This document shows positions 44,614-55,102 of a stretch of DNA of 64,000 nt, in pieces; within the stretch, counting starts at the first letter, position 1, and every line of letters starts with the position of its first letter. Source of the stretch: Rubellimicrobium arenae (GTDB taxonomy: Bacteria > Pseudomonadota > Alphaproteobacteria > Rhodobacterales > Rhodobacteraceae); contig NZ_JAFMST010000011.1 of assembly GCF_017916275.1 (NCBI RefSeq), positions 92,886 to 156,885 on the forward strand, in the 5' to 3' direction. The notes under the pieces were generated by a model. It had not been told where the DNA came from. It was given only the letters and a program-made list of their open reading frames with translations, and ran no database searches. A program made the position numbers and the translations under genes.

Positions 44614-47295
44614 ATGACCAGCCTCGCCGACATCCGCTCGACCTTCTTGGACTTCTTCGCCCGCAACGGCCACGAGGTCGTCTCGTCCTCCCCGCTCGTG
44701 CCGCGCAACGACCCGACCCTGATGTTCACCAACTCGGGGATGGTGCAGTTCAAGAACGTCTTCACCGGTCTTGAATCCCGGCCCTACAAGCGTGCCACGA
44801 CGGCCCAGAAATGCGTCCGCGCCGGCGGCAAGCACAACGACCTCGACAATGTGGGCTACACGGCGCGGCACCACACCTTCTTCGAGATGCTCGGCAACTT
44901 CTCCTTCGGCGACTACTTCAAGGAGAACGCGATCCCCTTCGCCTGGGAGCTGCTGACCAAGGACTTCGGAATCGATGGCAGCCGCCTGCTGGTGACGGTC
45001 TACCACACCGACGACGACGCCGCGAACATCTGGAAGAAGGTGGCGGGCCTGTCGGATGACCGCATCATCCGCATCCCGACGAACGACAACTTCTGGATGA
45101 TGGGGCCGACCGGTCCCTGCGGCCCCTGCACCGAGATCTTCTACGATCACGGCCCTTCGGTCTGGGGCGGCCCGCCGGGCTCGGCCGACCAGGACGGGGA
45201 CCGCTTCATCGAGATCTGGAACCTCGTCTTCATGCAGTTCGAGCAGTTCGAGGATGGATCGCGGCAGGGTCTCCCCCGCCCCTCGATCGACACCGGCATG
45301 GGGCTGGAACGGATCGGCGCGCTCCTTCAGGGCAAGCACGACAACTACGACACCGATCTCATGCGCGCGCTGATCGAGGCGTCAGCCCATGCCACGCATT
45401 CGGACCCGGACGGTCCCGGCAAGATCCATCACCGCGTCATCGCCGACCACCTTCGGTCCACCTCGTTCCTGATCGCCGATGGCGTGATGCCGTCGAACGA
45501 AGGGCGGGGCTACGTGCTGCGCCGCATCATGCGCCGCGCGATGCGCCATGCGGCGATGTTGGGGGCCAAGGATCCGGTGATGCACCGGCTCGTCCCCGCG
45601 CTCGTCCAGCAGATGGGGGCCGCCTATCCCGAGCTGTCGCGCGGGCAGGCGCTCATCACCGACACGCTGAAGCGCGAAGAGACCAAGTTCCGCGAAACGC
45701 TTGATCGCGGCCTGCGGCTTCTCGACGACGAGCTGGCGCGCCTGCCCGAAGGGGCCGACCTGCCCGGCGACGCGGCCTTCCGTCTTTACGGGACCTACGG
45801 CTTCCCGCTCGACCTGACGCAGGATGCCCTGCGCGAGAAGGGGCGCAGCGTCGACGTGGCCGGCTTCGAGGCCGCGATGAACGAGGAGAAGGCCCGCGCC
45901 CGTGCGTCCTGGGCCGGATCCGGCGAGGCCAAGGATGCTGCGGTCTGGTTCGACCTTGCCGAGACGTTCGGCGCGACCGAGTTCCTGGGCTACGACACCG
46001 AGAAGGCCGAGGCTCAGGTCCTGGCGATCGTGGAGAACGGCCAGTCGGTCGAGGCCGTGGACGGCCCGGGGAGCGCCTGGATCGTCGTCAACCAGACTCC
46101 GTTCTACGCGGAGTCGGGCGGTCAGGTCGCGGACCAGGGGTATCTGCGTCGCCTGAACGACCACGACTCGGTCGCCACGATTTCGGATGTCCAGAAGTTC
46201 GCGGACGGTCGCCTGTTCGCGCATCGGGTGACCCTCGACACCGGCCGCTTGGCGGTCGGCGACGCCGTCGGACTGGAAGTGGATCATGGCCGCCGGTCGG
46301 CGATCCGGGCCAATCACTCGGCCACCCACCTTCTCAACGAGGCGCTCCGCCTTGCCTTGGGCGAGCATGTCGCCCAGCGGGGCAGCCTCAACGCGCCGGA
46401 CCGTCTCCGCTTCGACTTCAGCCATGGCCAGGCTCTCACCAGCGACGAGCTGGCCCAGGTCGAGGGTGAGGTGAACAGCTACATCCGCCAGAACGGACCG
46501 GTCGAGACGCGGGTCATGACCCCGGACGACGCCCGGGACCTCGGGGCCCAGGCTCTCTTTGGAGAGAAGTACGGCGATGAGGTTCGCGTGGTTTCGATGG
46601 GGACGCGCGACGGCTCCGGCAAGGGCTCGGAGGGGCGGACCTATTCGCTCGAGCTTTGCGGAGGCACCCATGTCCAGCGGCTTGGCGACATCGGCGCCTT
46701 CGTTGTCCTGTCGGACAGCGCCTCCTCGGCTGGCGTTCGGCGGGTCGAAGCTCTGACTGGCCAGGCGGCTCTGGATCACCTGCGGGCGCGCGAACGTGCG
46801 CTTCAGGAAGTGGCAGGTCTTCTCAAGGCGCCTCTGAGCGAGGTGGGCGCGCGGGTCAAGTCCCTCATGGACGAACGTCGCTCGCTTCAGAACGAGGTCG
46901 CGCAACTCCGCCGCGAGCGTGCTCTGGGCGGGCCCGCGCGCGAGGCTCAGCCTTCACGCGAGGTCGGCGGCGTGCCATTCCGGGCGCAGGTCCTGTCCGG
47001 GGTGACCGGCAAGGACTTGCCCGCCCTGATCGATGGAATGAAGGCCGAGATGGGATCGGGCGCTGTGCTCCTGATCGCTGAAGATCAGGGCAAGGCCGCC
47101 GTGGCCGCGGGCGTGACCCCCGATCTTGCGCCCAAGCTGTCAGCGGTGGATATCCTGCGGGCCGCCGTGGCGGAACTCGGGGGCAAGGGCGGAGGGGGCC
47201 GGCCCGACCTCGCCCAAGGTGGCGCAGCCAGCGCCGCCAACGCCGAAGCGGCCATCAAGGCCGCAGAAGCCGTCATTGAGGGAGTACTCGCATGA
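44614..47295 (+). CDS. alaS: Alanyl-tRNA synthetase
   Basis: An 893-residue class II synthetase. Motif 1 and 2 regions ([47 protein letters not shown]), the central tRNA-recognition domain, and the editing domain with [12 protein letters not shown] and [14 protein letters not shown] are all present, followed by the C-Ala domain. ATG 44614 is the conserved start ([15 protein letters not shown]). The next gene overlaps by four bases. Confidence 0.98.
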   Translation: MTSLADIRSTFLDFFARNGHEVVSSSPLVPRNDPTLMFTNSGMVQFKNVFTGLESRPYKRATTAQKCVRAGGKHNDLDNVGYTARHHTFFEMLGNFSFGDYFKENAIPFAWELLTKDFGIDGSRLLVTVYHTDDDAANIWKKVAGLSDDRIIRIPTNDNFWMMGPTGPCGPCTEIFYDHGPSVWGGPPGSADQDGDRFIEIWNLVFMQFEQFEDGSRQGLPRPSIDTGMGLERIGALLQGKHDNYDTDLMRALIEASAHATHSDPDGPGKIHHRVIADHLRSTSFLIADGVMPSNEGRGYVLRRIMRRAMRHAAMLGAKDPVMHRLVPALVQQMGAAYPELSRGQALITDTLKREETKFRETLDRGLRLLDDELARLPEGADLPGDAAFRLYGTYGFPLDLTQDALREKGRSVDVAGFEAAMNEEKARARASWAGSGEAKDAAVWFDLAETFGATEFLGYDTEKAEAQVLAIVENGQSVEAVDGPGSAWIVVNQTPFYAESGGQVADQGYLRRLNDHDSVATISDVQKFADGRLFAHRVTLDTGRLAVGDAVGLEVDHGRRSAIRANHSATHLLNEALRLALGEHVAQRGSLNAPDRLRFDFSHGQALTSDELAQVEGEVNSYIRQNGPVETRVMTPDDARDLGAQALFGEKYGDEVRVVSMGTRDGSGKGSEGRTYSLELCGGTHVQRLGDIGAFVVLSDSASSAGVRRVEALTGQAALDHLRARERALQEVAGLLKAPLSEVGARVKSLMDERRSLQNEVAQLRRERALGGPAREAQPSREVGGVPFRAQVLSGVTGKDLPALIDGMKAEMGSGAVLLIAEDQGKAAVAAGVTPDLAPKLSAVDILRAAVAELGGKGGGGRPDLAQGGAASAANAEAAIKAAEAVIEGVLA

Positions 47296-47576
47296 CCGCG
47301 CTCTGGATTGCCCATGTTCATGTGACCGACCCGGAGGCCTATGGTCGCTATGCCAAGCTTGCGACCGAAGCTATCGCGGCGCACGGGGGCGTGTTCCTCG
47401 CGCGCGGGGGTCGTTACGTCCAGCTTGAGGGTCGCGACCGTGCTCGCAACGTCGTCGCACGCTTTCCGAGCCTAGAGGCCGCGGTGGAGTGCTACAACTC
47501 TCCCGCCTACCAGGAGGCCCTGACTCATGCGAAGGGCGCAGCCGAACGCGACCTGATGGTTCTCGAGGAGGTCTGA
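47292..47576 (+). CDS. DUF1330 small protein
   Basis: A 94-residue protein of the DUF1330 family: a ferredoxin-like dimeric fold with [17 protein letters not shown] near the start, a GGxxxxLEG-like segment ([14 protein letters not shown]) and the ending [20 protein letters not shown]. Function unknown. ATG 47292 overlaps the alaS stop (ATGA), so the two are coupled. Confidence 0.9.
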   Translation: MTALWIAHVHVTDPEAYGRYAKLATEAIAAHGGVFLARGGRYVQLEGRDRARNVVARFPSLEAAVECYNSPAYQEALTHAKGAAERDLMVLEEV

Positions 47577-47581
47577 GACCC

Positions 47582-47612
47582 TGTCGCCGGCTGTCGAGGG
47601 CCGCCGGCGACA
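47582..47612 (+). terminator. Stem-loop after alaS-DUF1330
   Basis: TGTCGCCGGC and GCCGGCGACA form a perfect 10-bp stem with an 11-base loop, six bases past the DUF1330 stop. No T-run follows, so Rho-assisted termination is likely. The remaining 254 bases of the 290-bp gap up to 47866 show no gene or motif. Confidence 0.5.
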
Positions 47613-47866
47613 CAGGCTCGACACCCTGAACTGGGATGACGACGGCTGCCGTCGGCCGACGAACCAATCTGGGAAGATCGCGGCCAAGCCGCAACACGCC
47701 GTGCGGGCTTGGTCATTGTTCGCGGCAGAGCCACCCTTCGTTCCCATCTTATGGCAGGGCCGCCAGCGCGACGTGAATCAGTCAGGCGACTGACCGATCC
47801 GGCCAGGCGCTGCCACCCGTAGCTGCGAAGGTGGAACCGAAGCGGACCTTCACGGATTCGGCTGTC

Positions 47867-48628
47867 ATGGCACAACGCATCCCAGATCCCGAAGACCTCA
47901 AGGAGAAGGCGCTGGAGATCCACCGGCGGCTCTGCCGTGAGTACGGGTGCCCCATCGCCTATTTCCACGATCATGATCCGCTGAGCGAACTGATCTCGTC
48001 GCTTCTGTCGCACCGGACCCGGAATCAGGACTCCGGCCGAGCCTTCCAGGCGCTCCGGCGCACCTACCCGACCTGGGAAACGTTGCGCGACGCGCCGACC
48101 GCCGAGGTGGAGACGCTCATCAAGGGCGTGACCTGGCCCGAGCAGAAGGCGCCCCGCATCCAAGCTGTCCTGCGGGCCATCACGGAACGGCATGGGACCT
48201 TGGCGCTGGATTTCTTGGACGAACTACCAGTGCCCGAAGCGCGCGCCTGGCTCGAGCAGATCCCGGGGATCGGACCCAAGACCAGCGCCGCGGTCCTGTC
48301 CTTCAGCCGCCTGCGCAAGGCAGCGCTGCCCGTTGACAGCCACCATCACCGGGTCGCTCAGCGCACCGGACTGATCCCACGAACCATGGACGTCGGGCCG
48401 GCCCATGTCGCGCTCGCCGCGCTTTTGCCGCCGGAATGGGACGCCCAAACCGTCTACGACGATCATGAAGTGCTGATGCTGCATGGCCAGCGGTGCTGCT
48501 ACTTCCGCAACCCCGCCTGCCGTCGGTGCGTACTTCTTGACCTTTGCCCCACGGGGCAGGCGCTGAAAGCGCAGTCCTTCGGGACAGAGCGGACGAGCGC
48601 GGAACATCCCGCGCCGCCCGCCGCCTGA
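47867..48628 (+). CDS. Endonuclease III-family DNA glycosylase homologue
   Basis: A 253-residue base-excision enzyme. It has the helix-hairpin-helix with catalytic Lys (IPGIGPKTSAAVL, near 140), the catalytic Asp in VDSHHHRVAQR (in place of VDTHIFRV of E. coli Nth) and an intact [4Fe-4S] cluster motif Cys-x6-Cys-x2-Cys-x5-Cys at about 207-223. The His-rich catalytic loop departs from canonical Nth, so this is probably a paralogue. ATG 47867 is preferred; ATG 47831 adds 12 unaligned residues. Convergent with typA. Confidence 0.85.
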   Translation: MAQRIPDPEDLKEKALEIHRRLCREYGCPIAYFHDHDPLSELISSLLSHRTRNQDSGRAFQALRRTYPTWETLRDAPTAEVETLIKGVTWPEQKAPRIQAVLRAITERHGTLALDFLDELPVPEARAWLEQIPGIGPKTSAAVLSFSRLRKAALPVDSHHHRVAQRTGLIPRTMDVGPAHVALAALLPPEWDAQTVYDDHEVLMLHGQRCCYFRNPACRRCVLLDLCPTGQALKAQSFGTERTSAEHPAPPAA

Positions 48629-48635
48629 TCGTCCC

Positions 48636-50453
48636 TCAGCTCGCCTTGGCCTGACGCTTCCGCTCGTGCGGATCGAGGTGGCGCTTCCGCAGGCGGACCG
48701 CATTCGGCGTCACTTCGACCAGCTCGTCGTCGTCGATGTAGGCGATCGCCTGCTCGAGGGACATCTTGACCGGCGGCGTCAGCCGAACGGCCTCGTCCGT
48801 GCCGGAGGCGCGAACGTTGGTCAGCTTCTTGCCCTTGAGCGGGTTCACCTCGAGGTCATTGTCACGGCTATGCTCGCCGATGATCATGCCTTCGTACACG
48901 GGATCCTGCGGATCGATGAACATCTTGCCCCGATCTTCCAGGTTCCACAGCGCATAGGCCACGGCAGTCCCGTTCTCCATGGAGATCAGAACGCCCTGCC
49001 GACGGCCCTGGATTTCGCCCTTGTGGGCGGTCCAGCCGTGGAAGATCCGGTTGAGAACACCGGTCCCGCGCGTGTCGGTCAGGAACTCGCCCTGGTAGCC
49101 GATCAACCCACGCGACGGCACATGCGCGATGATCCGGGTCTTGCCCGCCCCGGCGGGACGCATCTCGACCAGGTCGCCCTTGCGCGGGCCGGTCAGCTTC
49201 TCGACCACGACGCCAGTGTAGTCGTCGTCCACGTCGATGGTGACCTCTTCGACCGGCTCCATGCGAACGCCGTTCTCTTCCTTGAAGAGCACGCGGGGCC
49301 GCGAGATCGAGAGCTCGAATCCCTCGCGGCGCATGTTCTCGATCAAGACGCCCATCTGAAGCTCGCCGCGGCCGTGCACCTCGAAGGCTTCACCGCTCGG
49401 CGTGTCGGTCACCTTGATGGCGACGTTCAGCTCGGCTTCCTTCATCAGGCGCTCGCGGATGACGCGCGACTGGACCTTCTTGCCGTCCCGTCCGGCCAGC
49501 GGCGAATCGTTGATCCCGAAAGTCACCGAGATGGTCGGCGGGTCGATGGGCTGGGCGGGCAGGGGAATGTCGATCGACAGGTCGCAGATGGTGTCGGCCA
49601 CGGTCGCCTTGGACATGCCGGCGAGCGTCACGATGTCCCCGGCCTCGGCGACGTCGATCGGCTGCTGGTTCAGGCCGCGGAAGGCCAGAACCTTCGATAT
49701 GCGGAACTGCTCAAGCCGCTCGCCGGTGCGGGACAGCGCCTTGACGGTGTCACCGGCGCGCAGCGACCCCGATTCGACGCGCCCCGTCAGGATGCGGCCG
49801 ATGAACGGGTCCGACGACAGCGTGGTCGCCAGCATCCGGAACGGCTGGTCCTTCTGGGCCAGCTGGCGCGGAGGCTCGACGTGGCGCACGATGAGGTCGA
49901 ACAGGGCGGACAGGTCCTGGCGGGGGCCGTCCAGCTCCATGTCGGCCCAGCCTGAGCGGCCCGAGGCGTAGACATGCGGGAAGTCGAGCTGCTGGTCGTT
50001 CGCGCCCAGGGCGGCGAACAGGTCGAAGCACTGGTCAAGGGCGCGGTCGGGATCGGCCTCGGGCTTGTCGACCTTGTTGAGCACGACGATGGGGCGGAGG
50101 CCGAGCGCCAGAGCCTTGGAGGTCACGAACTTGGTCTGGGGCATCGGGCCTTCGGCCGCGTCCACCAGGAGGCAGACCCCGTCCACCATGTTCAGGATCC
50201 GCTCCACCTCGCCGCCGAAGTCGGCGTGGCCGGGCGTGTCGACGATGTTGATGCGCGTCCCCTTCCACTCGACCGAGGTGCACTTGGCGAGGATGGTGAT
50301 GCCCCGCTCACGCTCGATGTCGTTGGAGTCCATGGCCCGCTCGGCCACCGCCTGGTTGTCGCGGAAGGCGCCGGACTGCTTGAGGAGCTGGTCCACCAGG
50401 GTCGTCTTGCCGTGGTCGACGTGCGCGATGATCGCGATATTGCGGATATCCAT
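48636..50453 (-). CDS. typA: Ribosome-associated GTPase TypA/BipA
   Basis: A 605-residue translational GTPase that acts on ribosomes in stress and late 50S assembly. G1 is [15 protein letters not shown]3 is [12 protein letters not shown] and G4 is [10 protein letters not shown]; domains II, III and V and the TypA-specific C-terminus follow. The start ATG 50453 gives the standard [16 protein letters not shown]-terminus. Confidence 0.97.
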   Translation of the reverse strand: MDIRNIAIIAHVDHGKTTLVDQLLKQSGAFRDNQAVAERAMDSNDIERERGITILAKCTSVEWKGTRINIVDTPGHADFGGEVERILNMVDGVCLLVDAAEGPMPQTKFVTSKALALGLRPIVVLNKVDKPEADPDRALDQCFDLFAALGANDQQLDFPHVYASGRSGWADMELDGPRQDLSALFDLIVRHVEPPRQLAQKDQPFRMLATTLSSDPFIGRILTGRVESGSLRAGDTVKALSRTGERLEQFRISKVLAFRGLNQQPIDVAEAGDIVTLAGMSKATVADTICDLSIDIPLPAQPIDPPTISVTFGINDSPLAGRDGKKVQSRVIRERLMKEAELNVAIKVTDTPSGEAFEVHGRGELQMGVLIENMRREGFELSISRPRVLFKEENGVRMEPVEEVTIDVDDDYTGVVVEKLTGPRKGDLVEMRPAGAGKTRIIAHVPSRGLIGYQGEFLTDTRGTGVLNRIFHGWTAHKGEIQGRRQGVLISMENGTAVAYALWNLEDRGKMFIDPQDPVYEGMIIGEHSRDNDLEVNPLKGKKLTNVRASGTDEAVRLTPPVKMSLEQAIAYIDDDELVEVTPNAVRLRKRHLDPHERKRQAKAS

Positions 50454-50578
50454 GAAGCTCTCTTTCGGGGAACGGGGCGGCGATACAATGCAGTTGCAGA
50501 AAAGGCTAGGGGGCGGCCCGGGCCGGCCACCCCCTTTCCCGTGCGTCATATAGGCACGTCCTGCTAGCTACGGAAGAG

Positions 50579-51553
50579 CTAGTAGCTCCGGAATAGGTAG
50601 AGCATGCGTCCTTCGTCGCGATGCTGTCCGCCCAGCCCCGCGCCATACATCGCGGCCCCCAGGGCGATGGCCAGGCCCGCCGTCACGAGGAAGCCGGTCA
50701 ACACCGTCGCCCGGCGTGCCGCGTCGGCGGCGTCGCGGGCGGCCTGCTGGGCCTGATCGATCCGCTGCTGCGCCTCGTCGCGCAACTGGGTTACCTGCTG
50801 GACGGCCTCATCGATCCGGGCGTTGGCCTGATCCGGGGTGAGGTTCGTGTTGCGGGCAACCTCCTCGGCCAGGATCTGGCGATTCGCGTCCGTGAGTTCG
50901 CCCGTCCGCGCGACGTCGAAGATGACATCCCGCGCCACCGGAGAGACGGTCGCGTCGGGGTCGACCTGCGCCCCGGTGCCGCGCAGCAGCCGGTTGTTGA
51001 CCGCCTCGATGGGATTGAAGGCGGACAGGTTCAGCCCGCCGTCGCCCGTCGCCGCGTCGGTCGCGGCCTGGGCCGCGCCGCCAGCCGCCGATCCAAGACC
51101 CTGGACCGCCGATCCGACCGCCTGCGCAGCCCCTTGGGCGATGTTCCCGGCGGCCGTGGTGGCGGTGCTCAGGGCGCCGGCCGCGATCCAGGCGCCGATC
51201 AGGACGCCAAGTCCCCAGACGACCATCCCATGGATCGAATCGCGCGCGCTGACCTCGTCAGGCGTGGCGCCATCGTAACGCCGCCGCATGCGGCCAGCGA
51301 TGTAGCCGCCCGTGCCATAGGACACGAGAATGGTGATGAGAGCCCATAGGCCCGTCAGGATCAACGAAAGGGTGGCGTTCCCTTCGCCCGGCTGGGGCGA
51401 GATCGCGGAAAGGCCCAGTGCCGCGCCGAAGCCCGCGAAGACGACTCCGATCGCGGTGGCGACGACGGCCCCGGCGATGATGGCGTGCCAGTCCACGTAG
51501 TGTGCTGGCGATCCGCCCGATCCAGGCGTGATGATTGTGGTCCGCTCGGCCAT
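50579..51553 (-). CDS. Multi-pass membrane protein with helical extracytoplasmic domain
   Basis: A 324-residue protein. Hydrophobic segments are at about residues 23-50, 65-85, 115-140 and 290-312. Between the third and fourth lies an Ala/Gln/Asp-rich helical region of about 150 residues (QAANRIDEAVQQ-like, with QRIDQAQQAARDAADAARR). No family is recognised with certainty. The start ATG 51553 is only two bases beyond the stop of the 24-residue peptide gene, so the two are probably translated together. Function unknown. Confidence 0.7.
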   Translation of the reverse strand: MAERTTIITPGSGGSPAHYVDWHAIIAGAVVATAIGVVFAGFGAALGLSAISPQPGEGNATLSLILTGLWALITILVSYGTGGYIAGRMRRRYDGATPDEVSARDSIHGMVVWGLGVLIGAWIAAGALSTATTAAGNIAQGAAQAVGSAVQGLGSAAGGAAQAATDAATGDGGLNLSAFNPIEAVNNRLLRGTGAQVDPDATVSPVARDVIFDVARTGELTDANRQILAEEVARNTNLTPDQANARIDEAVQQVTQLRDEAQQRIDQAQQAARDAADAARRATVLTGFLVTAGLAIALGAAMYGAGLGGQHRDEGRMLYLFRSY

Positions 51554-51555
51554 TG

Positions 51556-51630
51556 TCAGCGCAGCCCCAGCAGCGAGAGGATGGCAAGAACGACGACCAC
51601 GAGGCCGATGAGGTAGATGATCCCGTGCAT
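51556..51630 (-). CDS. 24-residue hydrophobic membrane peptide
   Basis: An open frame from ATG 51630 encodes 24 residues. After MHGI the peptide is one continuous hydrophobic helix rich in Leu, Ile and Val, ending LLGLR. A strong ribosome binding site (AGGAAAGG) lies seven bases before ATG. The stop is two bases before the next gene's ATG, so it is a probable translational leader and partner of the membrane protein at 50579-51553. No homologue could be checked. Confidence 0.65.
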   Translation of the reverse strand: MHGIIYLIGLVVVVLAILSLLGLR

Positions 51631-51726
51631 GTGTGGCCTTTCCTTTCAGGGCGCGCGGCAGGGACCGCTCGCGCGCATGTGATGCGCCAACGGCAAGGCT
51701 TCGCCTTAGTTCCCCGAGGATGCGCC

Positions 51727-52392
51727 TCAGTAGGCCACGTAACGGTCGCGCCGATGGTTTATGGCGATGACGAGGTTCAGGACCGCGGCTCCCAGGGCAC
51801 TTAGCAGCACGGTGGGCAGGTCCAGCACGAGCAGGGCGAGCGCGAACAGCACCGCGTCGAACCCGAGTTGCGTCCAGCCCGCCCGGAACCCTGTCCGGTC
51901 CTGGATGAGCACGGCGACGATGCCAACCCCGCCCAGCGACGCCCCGTGGCGGAACAGAGCGAGCAGCCCCGCGCCCGAGCACAGGCCGAACAGCACGGCC
52001 CCGAACACCGGGTTCAGGTGGGCAAAGCTCATCCATCCCGGAACAAGCCAGGTCAGCGCCGACAACGCCGCAACCGAGATGAAGGTCTTGATGGTAAAAG
52101 CCGGCCCCATCCGTCGCCATCCAAGCCAGTAGAACGGCAGGTTGAGGACGAAGAACACCGCTCCGAAGGGCAGGCCCGTCAGGTAGGACAGCAGAACGGC
52201 AAGCCCGGCCGTCTGGCCGGTGATGAGGCCGAGTTGAGTGAGGATGGCGACCCCCACCGCTGCCATGATGACGCCGAAGGCCAAGCCCTGGGCGTCATCG
52301 ACGGCGGTGTGGGCGGGAGCGGACGGGGACGTCACCGCGCGGGCGGCGTCCCTCGCTGGATCAGCCCGCGAGGGCCTTGTTGAGGTACTCAT
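51727..52392 (-). CDS. YitT-family membrane protein
   Basis: A 221-residue protein with about five transmembrane segments, including [20 protein letters not shown] and [13 protein letters not shown], characteristic of the YitT/DUF161 family. It overlaps the end of icd by 32 bases if ATG 52392 is used; GTG 52335 would avoid the overlap and removes a non-membrane leader. Function is not established in the family. Confidence 0.85.
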   Translation of the reverse strand: MSTSTRPSRADPARDAARAVTSPSAPAHTAVDDAQGLAFGVIMAAVGVAILTQLGLITGQTAGLAVLLSYLTGLPFGAVFFVLNLPFYWLGWRRMGPAFTIKTFISVAALSALTWLVPGWMSFAHLNPVFGAVLFGLCSGAGLLALFRHGASLGGVGIVAVLIQDRTGFRAGWTQLGFDAVLFALALLVLDLPTVLLSALGAAVLNLVIAINHRRDRYVAY

Positions 52393-53575
52393 CGACCTTC
52401 TCGAGATAGCCCATCGTGGTCAGCCACTTCTGGTCCGGCCCCACGAGAAGTGCGAGGTCCTTGGTCATCCAGCCATCCTCGACGGTCTGGACGGTGACCC
52501 GCTCCAGAGTCTCGGCAAAGCGCATCAGATCGGCGTTGCCGTCGAGCTTGGCGCGGTGCTTGAGGCCGCCCGTCCAGGCGTAGATCGAGGCCACCGAGTT
52601 GGTCGAGGTCTGCTCGCCCCGCTGGTGCTGGCGGTAGTGCCGGGTGACGGTGCCGTGCGCCGCCTCGGCCTCGACGATCTGGCCATCGGGCGTCAGCAGC
52701 ACCGAGGTCATCAGGCCCAGCGATCCGAAGCCCTGGGCCACGGTGTCGGACTGCACGTCGCCGTCGTAGTTCTTGCAGGCCCAGACATAGCCGCCCGACC
52801 ACTTCAGCGACGAGGCCACCATGTCGTCGATCAGCCGGTGCTCGTAATGGATGCCCTTGGACTTGAACTGGTCGGCGAACTCGGCGTCGAACACCTCCTG
52901 GAACAGGTCCTTGAAGCGGCCGTCATAGGCCTTGAGGATCGTGTTCTTGGTGGACAGGTAGACCGGCCAGCCGAGGTTGAGGCCGTAGTTGAACGACGCC
53001 CGCGCAAAGTCGCGGATCGATTCATCGAGGTTGTACATCCCCATCGCCACGCCGGAGGCCGGGGCGTCGAACACCTCCTTCTCGATTGTGGTGCCATCCT
53101 CGCCCACGAACTTCATGGTCAGCTTGCCCTTGCCGGGGAAGCGGAAGTCCGTCGCGCGGTACTGGTCGCCAAAGGCATGGCGGCCCACGACGATGGGCTT
53201 GGTCCAGCCCGGGACGAGGCGCGGCACGTTGCGGCAAATGATCGGCTGGCGGAAGATGACGCCGCCCAGGATGTTGCGGATGGTCCCGTTCGGGGACTTC
53301 CACATCTGCTTGAGCCCGAATTCCTCGACCCGCTGCTCGTCCGGGGTGATGGTCGCGCATTTCACGCCCACGCCATACTGCTTGATGGCGTTGGCGGCAT
53401 CGACCGTGATCTGGTCGTTGGTCCGGTCGCGCTCCTCGATACCGAGGTCGTAGTACTTGAGGTCGACGTCCAGGTAGGGAAGGATCAGCTTCTGCTTGAT
53501 GAAGTCCCAGATGATCCGGGTCATCTCATCGCCATCAAGCTCGACGACGGGGTTCTCGACTTTGATCTTGGTCAT
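52361..53575 (-). CDS. icd: NADP-dependent isocitrate dehydrogenase
   Basis: A 404-residue TCA-cycle enzyme converting isocitrate to 2-oxoglutarate, of the eukaryote-like NADP type common in alphaproteobacteria. Motifs include [29 protein letters not shown] for substrate binding, [19 protein letters not shown] for metal, and [12 protein letters not shown] for NADP. ATG 53575 matches known starts; an upstream ATG at 53590 adds five residues. Confidence 0.97.
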   Translation of the reverse strand: MTKIKVENPVVELDGDEMTRIIWDFIKQKLILPYLDVDLKYYDLGIEERDRTNDQITVDAANAIKQYGVGVKCATITPDEQRVEEFGLKQMWKSPNGTIRNILGGVIFRQPIICRNVPRLVPGWTKPIVVGRHAFGDQYRATDFRFPGKGKLTMKFVGEDGTTIEKEVFDAPASGVAMGMYNLDESIRDFARASFNYGLNLGWPVYLSTKNTILKAYDGRFKDLFQEVFDAEFADQFKSKGIHYEHRLIDDMVASSLKWSGGYVWACKNYDGDVQSDTVAQGFGSLGLMTSVLLTPDGQIVEAEAAHGTVTRHYRQHQRGEQTSTNSVASIYAWTGGLKHRAKLDGNADLMRFAETLERVTVQTVEDGWMTKDLALLVGPDQKWLTTMGYLEKVDEYLNKALAG

Positions 53576-53666
53576 CGGGGGGCCTTTCACGTCCGCAGCT
53601 TCGGTTGGGCGACCTCATAACGCGGCTGTCGCCGGAAGGATAGGGTATGCCGTGGTATACGGGCCG

Positions 53667-54287
53667 TCAGGCCGCGCCGAAATAGGTCCGCGTCCGATCC
53701 CTGACCCAGGCCCACAGGCGCGGCGCCCCCCGGGCGACCTTGACGCCCACGCGGGATTCGAGCTGCTCGGACGTGACCCCGTAGGTGATCCAGGTCCCGC
53801 CGCCCGAGGCGAGGTTCTGCATCACCGGCTGCACCCGGTCGAGCGACTTCGCGAAGACCGCATCCGGCGTTTCGGCCGCCTCGAACTCCTCCCAGAGGAG
53901 CCGGAAGTCGTGGCCCAGGTCCGGCGGCAGGAGGCCGAAGATCCGTTCGGCCGCCCGACGCTCCGCCGCCAGGATCTCGGCCGAGCCGTGCGCCTGGCCA
54001 TTTGCCGAATGGATGGGGACGTCGCCCACGTCGATCTCGACCAGGTCGTGGAGAAGCAGCATCCGGATCACCCGGTCGATGCGAACGCCCGGGCCCGCCT
54101 GGTCGGCCAGCACCATGGCGTAGAGGGCCAGGTGCCAGCTATGCTCGCCCGAGTTCTCCTGGCGCGAGCCGTCGCACAAGGTCGTGGCCCGCAGGACCGT
54201 CTTGAGCCGGTCGGCTTCCGCGAGGAAGGCCATCTGCCGGGCGAGGCGATCGCTAGCCACGTTCGGCTCGCCCGGTCCGGTCTCCAT
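53667..54287 (-). CDS. HD-domain hydrolase (YfbR-like)
   Basis: A 206-residue HD-domain phosphohydrolase. Metal ligands are visible in GEHSWHLALYAM, LLLHDLVEID and the downstream RRAAERIFGLL helix. Similar proteins remove phosphate from 5'-deoxynucleotides, but the substrate here is unproven. ATG 54287 overlaps the stop of the upstream hydrolase (TGATG), so they form a two-gene operon. Confidence 0.85.
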   Translation of the reverse strand: METGPGEPNVASDRLARQMAFLAEADRLKTVLRATTLCDGSRQENSGEHSWHLALYAMVLADQAGPGVRIDRVIRMLLLHDLVEIDVGDVPIHSANGQAHGSAEILAAERRAAERIFGLLPPDLGHDFRLLWEEFEAAETPDAVFAKSLDRVQPVMQNLASGGGTWITYGVTSEQLESRVGVKVARGAPRLWAWVRDRTRTYFGAA

Positions 54288-54940
54288 CAGCGGGTATTCT
54301 CCGTGAGACGCCGACGCACGTAGCCTTTCACGTTGTCGATCATCCGATCCATGTAGGGATCTTCGAAGAAGTGACCGGCACCTTCGACCACCTCATGGGT
54401 GATCGTGATGCCCTTCTGCTCGTGGAGCTTGTTGACGAGCCCCACGGTATCGGCGGGCGGCGCCACGCGGTCGGCCGAGCCGTTGATGATCAGGCCCGAC
54501 GAGGGGCAGGGCGCCAGGAAGCTGAAATCATACATGTTCGCCGGCGGCGAGACCGAGACGAAGCCCGTGATCTCGGGCCGCCGCATGAGCAGCTGCATCC
54601 CGATCCAGGCGCCGAAGCTGAACCCGGCCACCCAGCAATGCTTGGCGTTGGTGTTCATCGCCTGGAGGTAGTCGAGCGCCGCCGCGGCGTCGGAGAGCTC
54701 TCCGATGCCTTGATCGTACTCGCCTTGGCTGCGGCCCACGCCCCGGAAGTTGAAGCGGAGGACCGTGAACCCGATCTGGTGGAACGCGTAGTGGAGGTTG
54801 TAGACCACGCGGTTGTTCATCGTGCCCCCGAACTGCGGATGGGGGTGCAGGATGATGGCGATCGGGGCGTCCCGGTCCTTCTGCGGGTGGTAGCGGCCTT
54901 CGAGCCGGCCTTCGGGGCCGGGGAAGATGACTTCGGGCAT
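54287..54940 (-). CDS. Alpha/beta hydrolase (dienelactone-hydrolase-like)
   Basis: A 217-residue cytoplasmic hydrolase with the HPHPQFGGTMNNR oxyanion-hole motif, the nucleophile Ser in VAGFSFGAWIGM (near 105), and the catalytic His near the C-terminus in VEGAGHFFEDPY. The start is ATG 54940; the longer frame reaching 55477 would run through the suf promoter and is wrong. Divergent from iscR. Confidence 0.87.
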   Translation of the reverse strand: MPEVIFPGPEGRLEGRYHPQKDRDAPIAIILHPHPQFGGTMNNRVVYNLHYAFHQIGFTVLRFNFRGVGRSQGEYDQGIGELSDAAAALDYLQAMNTNAKHCWVAGFSFGAWIGMQLLMRRPEITGFVSVSPPANMYDFSFLAPCPSSGLIINGSADRVAPPADTVGLVNKLHEQKGITITHEVVEGAGHFFEDPYMDRMIDNVKGYVRRRLTENTR

Positions 54941-54974
54941 GCACGTCCCTTGCGGTACAGGCCGGGAGGCTTTC

Positions 54975-55011
54975 TTGACAGAAACCCTCAGAGACCTTAG
55001 AACAATTCTAA
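54975..55011 (+). promoter_or_regulatory. suf operon promoter with overlapping IscR-type box
   Basis: TTGACA (54975-54980) and TAGAAC (54998-55003), 17 bases apart, make a good promoter. A perfect palindrome TTAGAA-CAA-TTCTAA (54997-55011) lies directly on the -10, so a bound protein would block transcription. The site and position fit the Fe-responsive IscR-type (Iron-Rhodo-box-like) motif described for Rhodobacterales, 92 bases before the iscR start. Confidence 0.75.
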
Positions 55012-55102
55012 ACCAGCCCTCCGGACGGAAGACTGGTGCTCGGCAGCAGTTAAAGACGCCCGTTCGGCGCGTCAACGGAATTGGCGTTTTTGGGGGCAGG
55101 GG

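Noticed and set aside
47525..48193. A minus-strand frame over the alaS-nth gap as a missing gene
   Set aside because: It overlaps the endonuclease III gene and DUF1330 and has no motif or ribosome binding site.
52335..52392. A fusion or frameshift between icd and the YitT gene
   Set aside because: The 32-base overlap is explained by an early in-frame ATG; GTG 52335 gives two clean genes.
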